Part shown: one piece after another, positions 13,734 to 14,249 of the stretch | How positions within the stretch are numbered: position 1 is the first letter of the stretch | Layout: each line of letters starts with the position of its first letter | Source: Prevotella sp. UBA2756 | Lineage (GTDB): Bacteria > Bacteroidota > Bacteroidia > Bacteroidales > Bacteroidaceae | DNA length: 14,249 nt | Assembly (NCBI GenBank): GCA_002353205.1 | Contig: DEJE01000028.1 | Span: forward strand, 1 to 14,249 | Reading direction: 5' to 3' | Made by a program: the position numbers and the translations under genes | Notes under the pieces: generated by a model | Seen by the model: the letters and a program-made list of their open reading frames with translations, nothing else | What the model was told of the DNA's origin: nothing | Database searches by the model: none

Positions 13734-14249
13734 TCACTTTACCCTGCTCATCCTAAACCCGTAGGCGCATACCACGACGAAGCAGATGAAGGGCAGGATG
13801 AACGAGGCATTGGTGGCGGGGAAACCGCCGAGGACAGTGCCCTGGTCGATGATGGCGGCCTGGAACGGGGGCAATACGCTTCCGCCGAGGATGGCCATGA
13901 TGAGACCGGCTGCTCCAAACTTGGCATCGTCACCGAGTCCCTTCAGGGCAATGCCGTAGATGGTGGGGAACATGAGCGACATGCAACCGCTGACGGCCAC
14001 GAGGCAATACATGCCGAGGCGGTTCTGGAAGAGAATGACGCCGAGCGTGCAGAGCATTCCGCCGATGGCAAAGGCTGCCAAGAGACGGGCGGGATTGACG
14101 TATTTCATCAGGTAAGTGGCCACGAAACGGGAGCAGATGAAGAGCAGCATGGCGGCGATGTTGAAGCGCTGAGAGAGCACTTCGGCGGCCTGCTCGCCCA
14201 TGCCTTCGGCCATGAAGACGCGCGTGCCGTACTGGATGATGAAGGTCCA
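13734..14249 (-). CDS. fucP: FucP-like sugar:proton symporter (MFS), C-terminal part, cut by window edge
   Basis: The frame is open from base 14249 to a TGA at 13734-13736, giving the last 171 residues of a protein normally about 420-440 long. The visible part begins WTFIIQYGTRVFMAEGM, so the ATG at 14213 is internal. About five transmembrane helices follow (NIAAMLLFICSRFVATYLM; LAAFAIGGMLCTLGVILF; MYCLVAVSGCMSLMFPTIYG; GAAGLIMAILGGSVLPPFQA; FILPFICFVVVCAYG). The SLMFPTIYGIALKGLGDDAK and GGSVLPP motifs are characteristic of the FucP/GluP branch of the major facilitator superfamily. It would import L-fucose or a related sugar with protons; exact specificity cannot be told from this part. It converges on the DedA gene. 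Confidence 0.9.
   Translation of the reverse strand, partial: WTFIIQYGTRVFMAEGMGEQAAEVLSQRFNIAAMLLFICSRFVATYLMKYVNPARLLAAFAIGGMLCTLGVILFQNRLGMYCLVAVSGCMSLMFPTIYGIALKGLGDDAKFGAAGLIMAILGGSVLPPFQAAIIDQGTVLGGFPATNASFILPFICFVVVCAYGFRMSRVK

Noticed and set aside
14211..14213. ATG as the true start of the FucP-like protein
   Set aside because: The frame stays open and clearly homologous upstream (WTFIIQYGTRVF) to the window edge, so this methionine is internal.

Overview
The window looks like chromosomal DNA from a Bacteroidales bacterium, most likely Prevotella or a close relative. The signs are Bacteroidetes-type promoters (TAnnTTTG -7 boxes, with a TTTG -33 box 19-20 bp upstream where one can be seen), A-rich leaders mostly without Shine-Dalgarno sites, an HU-CCDC81/SPOR protein, a lipoprotein resembling the Prevotella DUF4738 type, and a one-chain NfnAB-like flavoprotein. 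The genus is an inference; no rRNA or other marker is present.

Left edge (1-~1165): the 3' part of an IS3-family insertion sequence. The orfB transposase has an intact DDE core but is cut by the window edge. It is followed by an unusually long non-coding tail: a GC-rich terminator-like hairpin, then eight copies of AGTCAAC (one with a mismatch). Seven of these recur every 20-23 bp with a second weaker block, and the eighth lies 52 bp further on. This helically phased array is the most unusual signal in the window. An AT-rich gap (to 1443) carries the promoter of the next gene.

Middle (1444-9470): ispE of the MEP isoprenoid pathway, fused in frame to a Nudix domain related to isopentenyl-diphosphate isomerase. 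A convergent lipoprotein gene (minus strand) follows. From a divergent promoter region begins a co-directional run: an inner-membrane HU-SPOR protein, a zinc-ribbon/FHA protein (3 bp gap), serS (34 bp), a fused NfnAB-like NAD(P)H/ferredoxin oxidoreductase (48 bp) and a small DUF486 membrane protein (4 bp overlap).

Right part (9471-14249): a well-formed promoter drives glnS, followed 13 bp later by an acidic TPR protein and, after 92 bp, a DedA-family membrane protein. Two nearly identical 16-bp sequences flank the DedA gene. The window ends inside a convergent FucP-like sugar/proton symporter gene on the minus strand.

Most genes are housekeeping (serS, glnS, ispE). The less ordinary content is the repeat array behind the transposase, the IspE-Nudix fusion, the predicted nucleoid-to-cell-wall protein with its FHA partner, and two divergent promoters whose -7 boxes almost touch the start codons. 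No tRNA, rRNA, CRISPR array or defence system was recognised.
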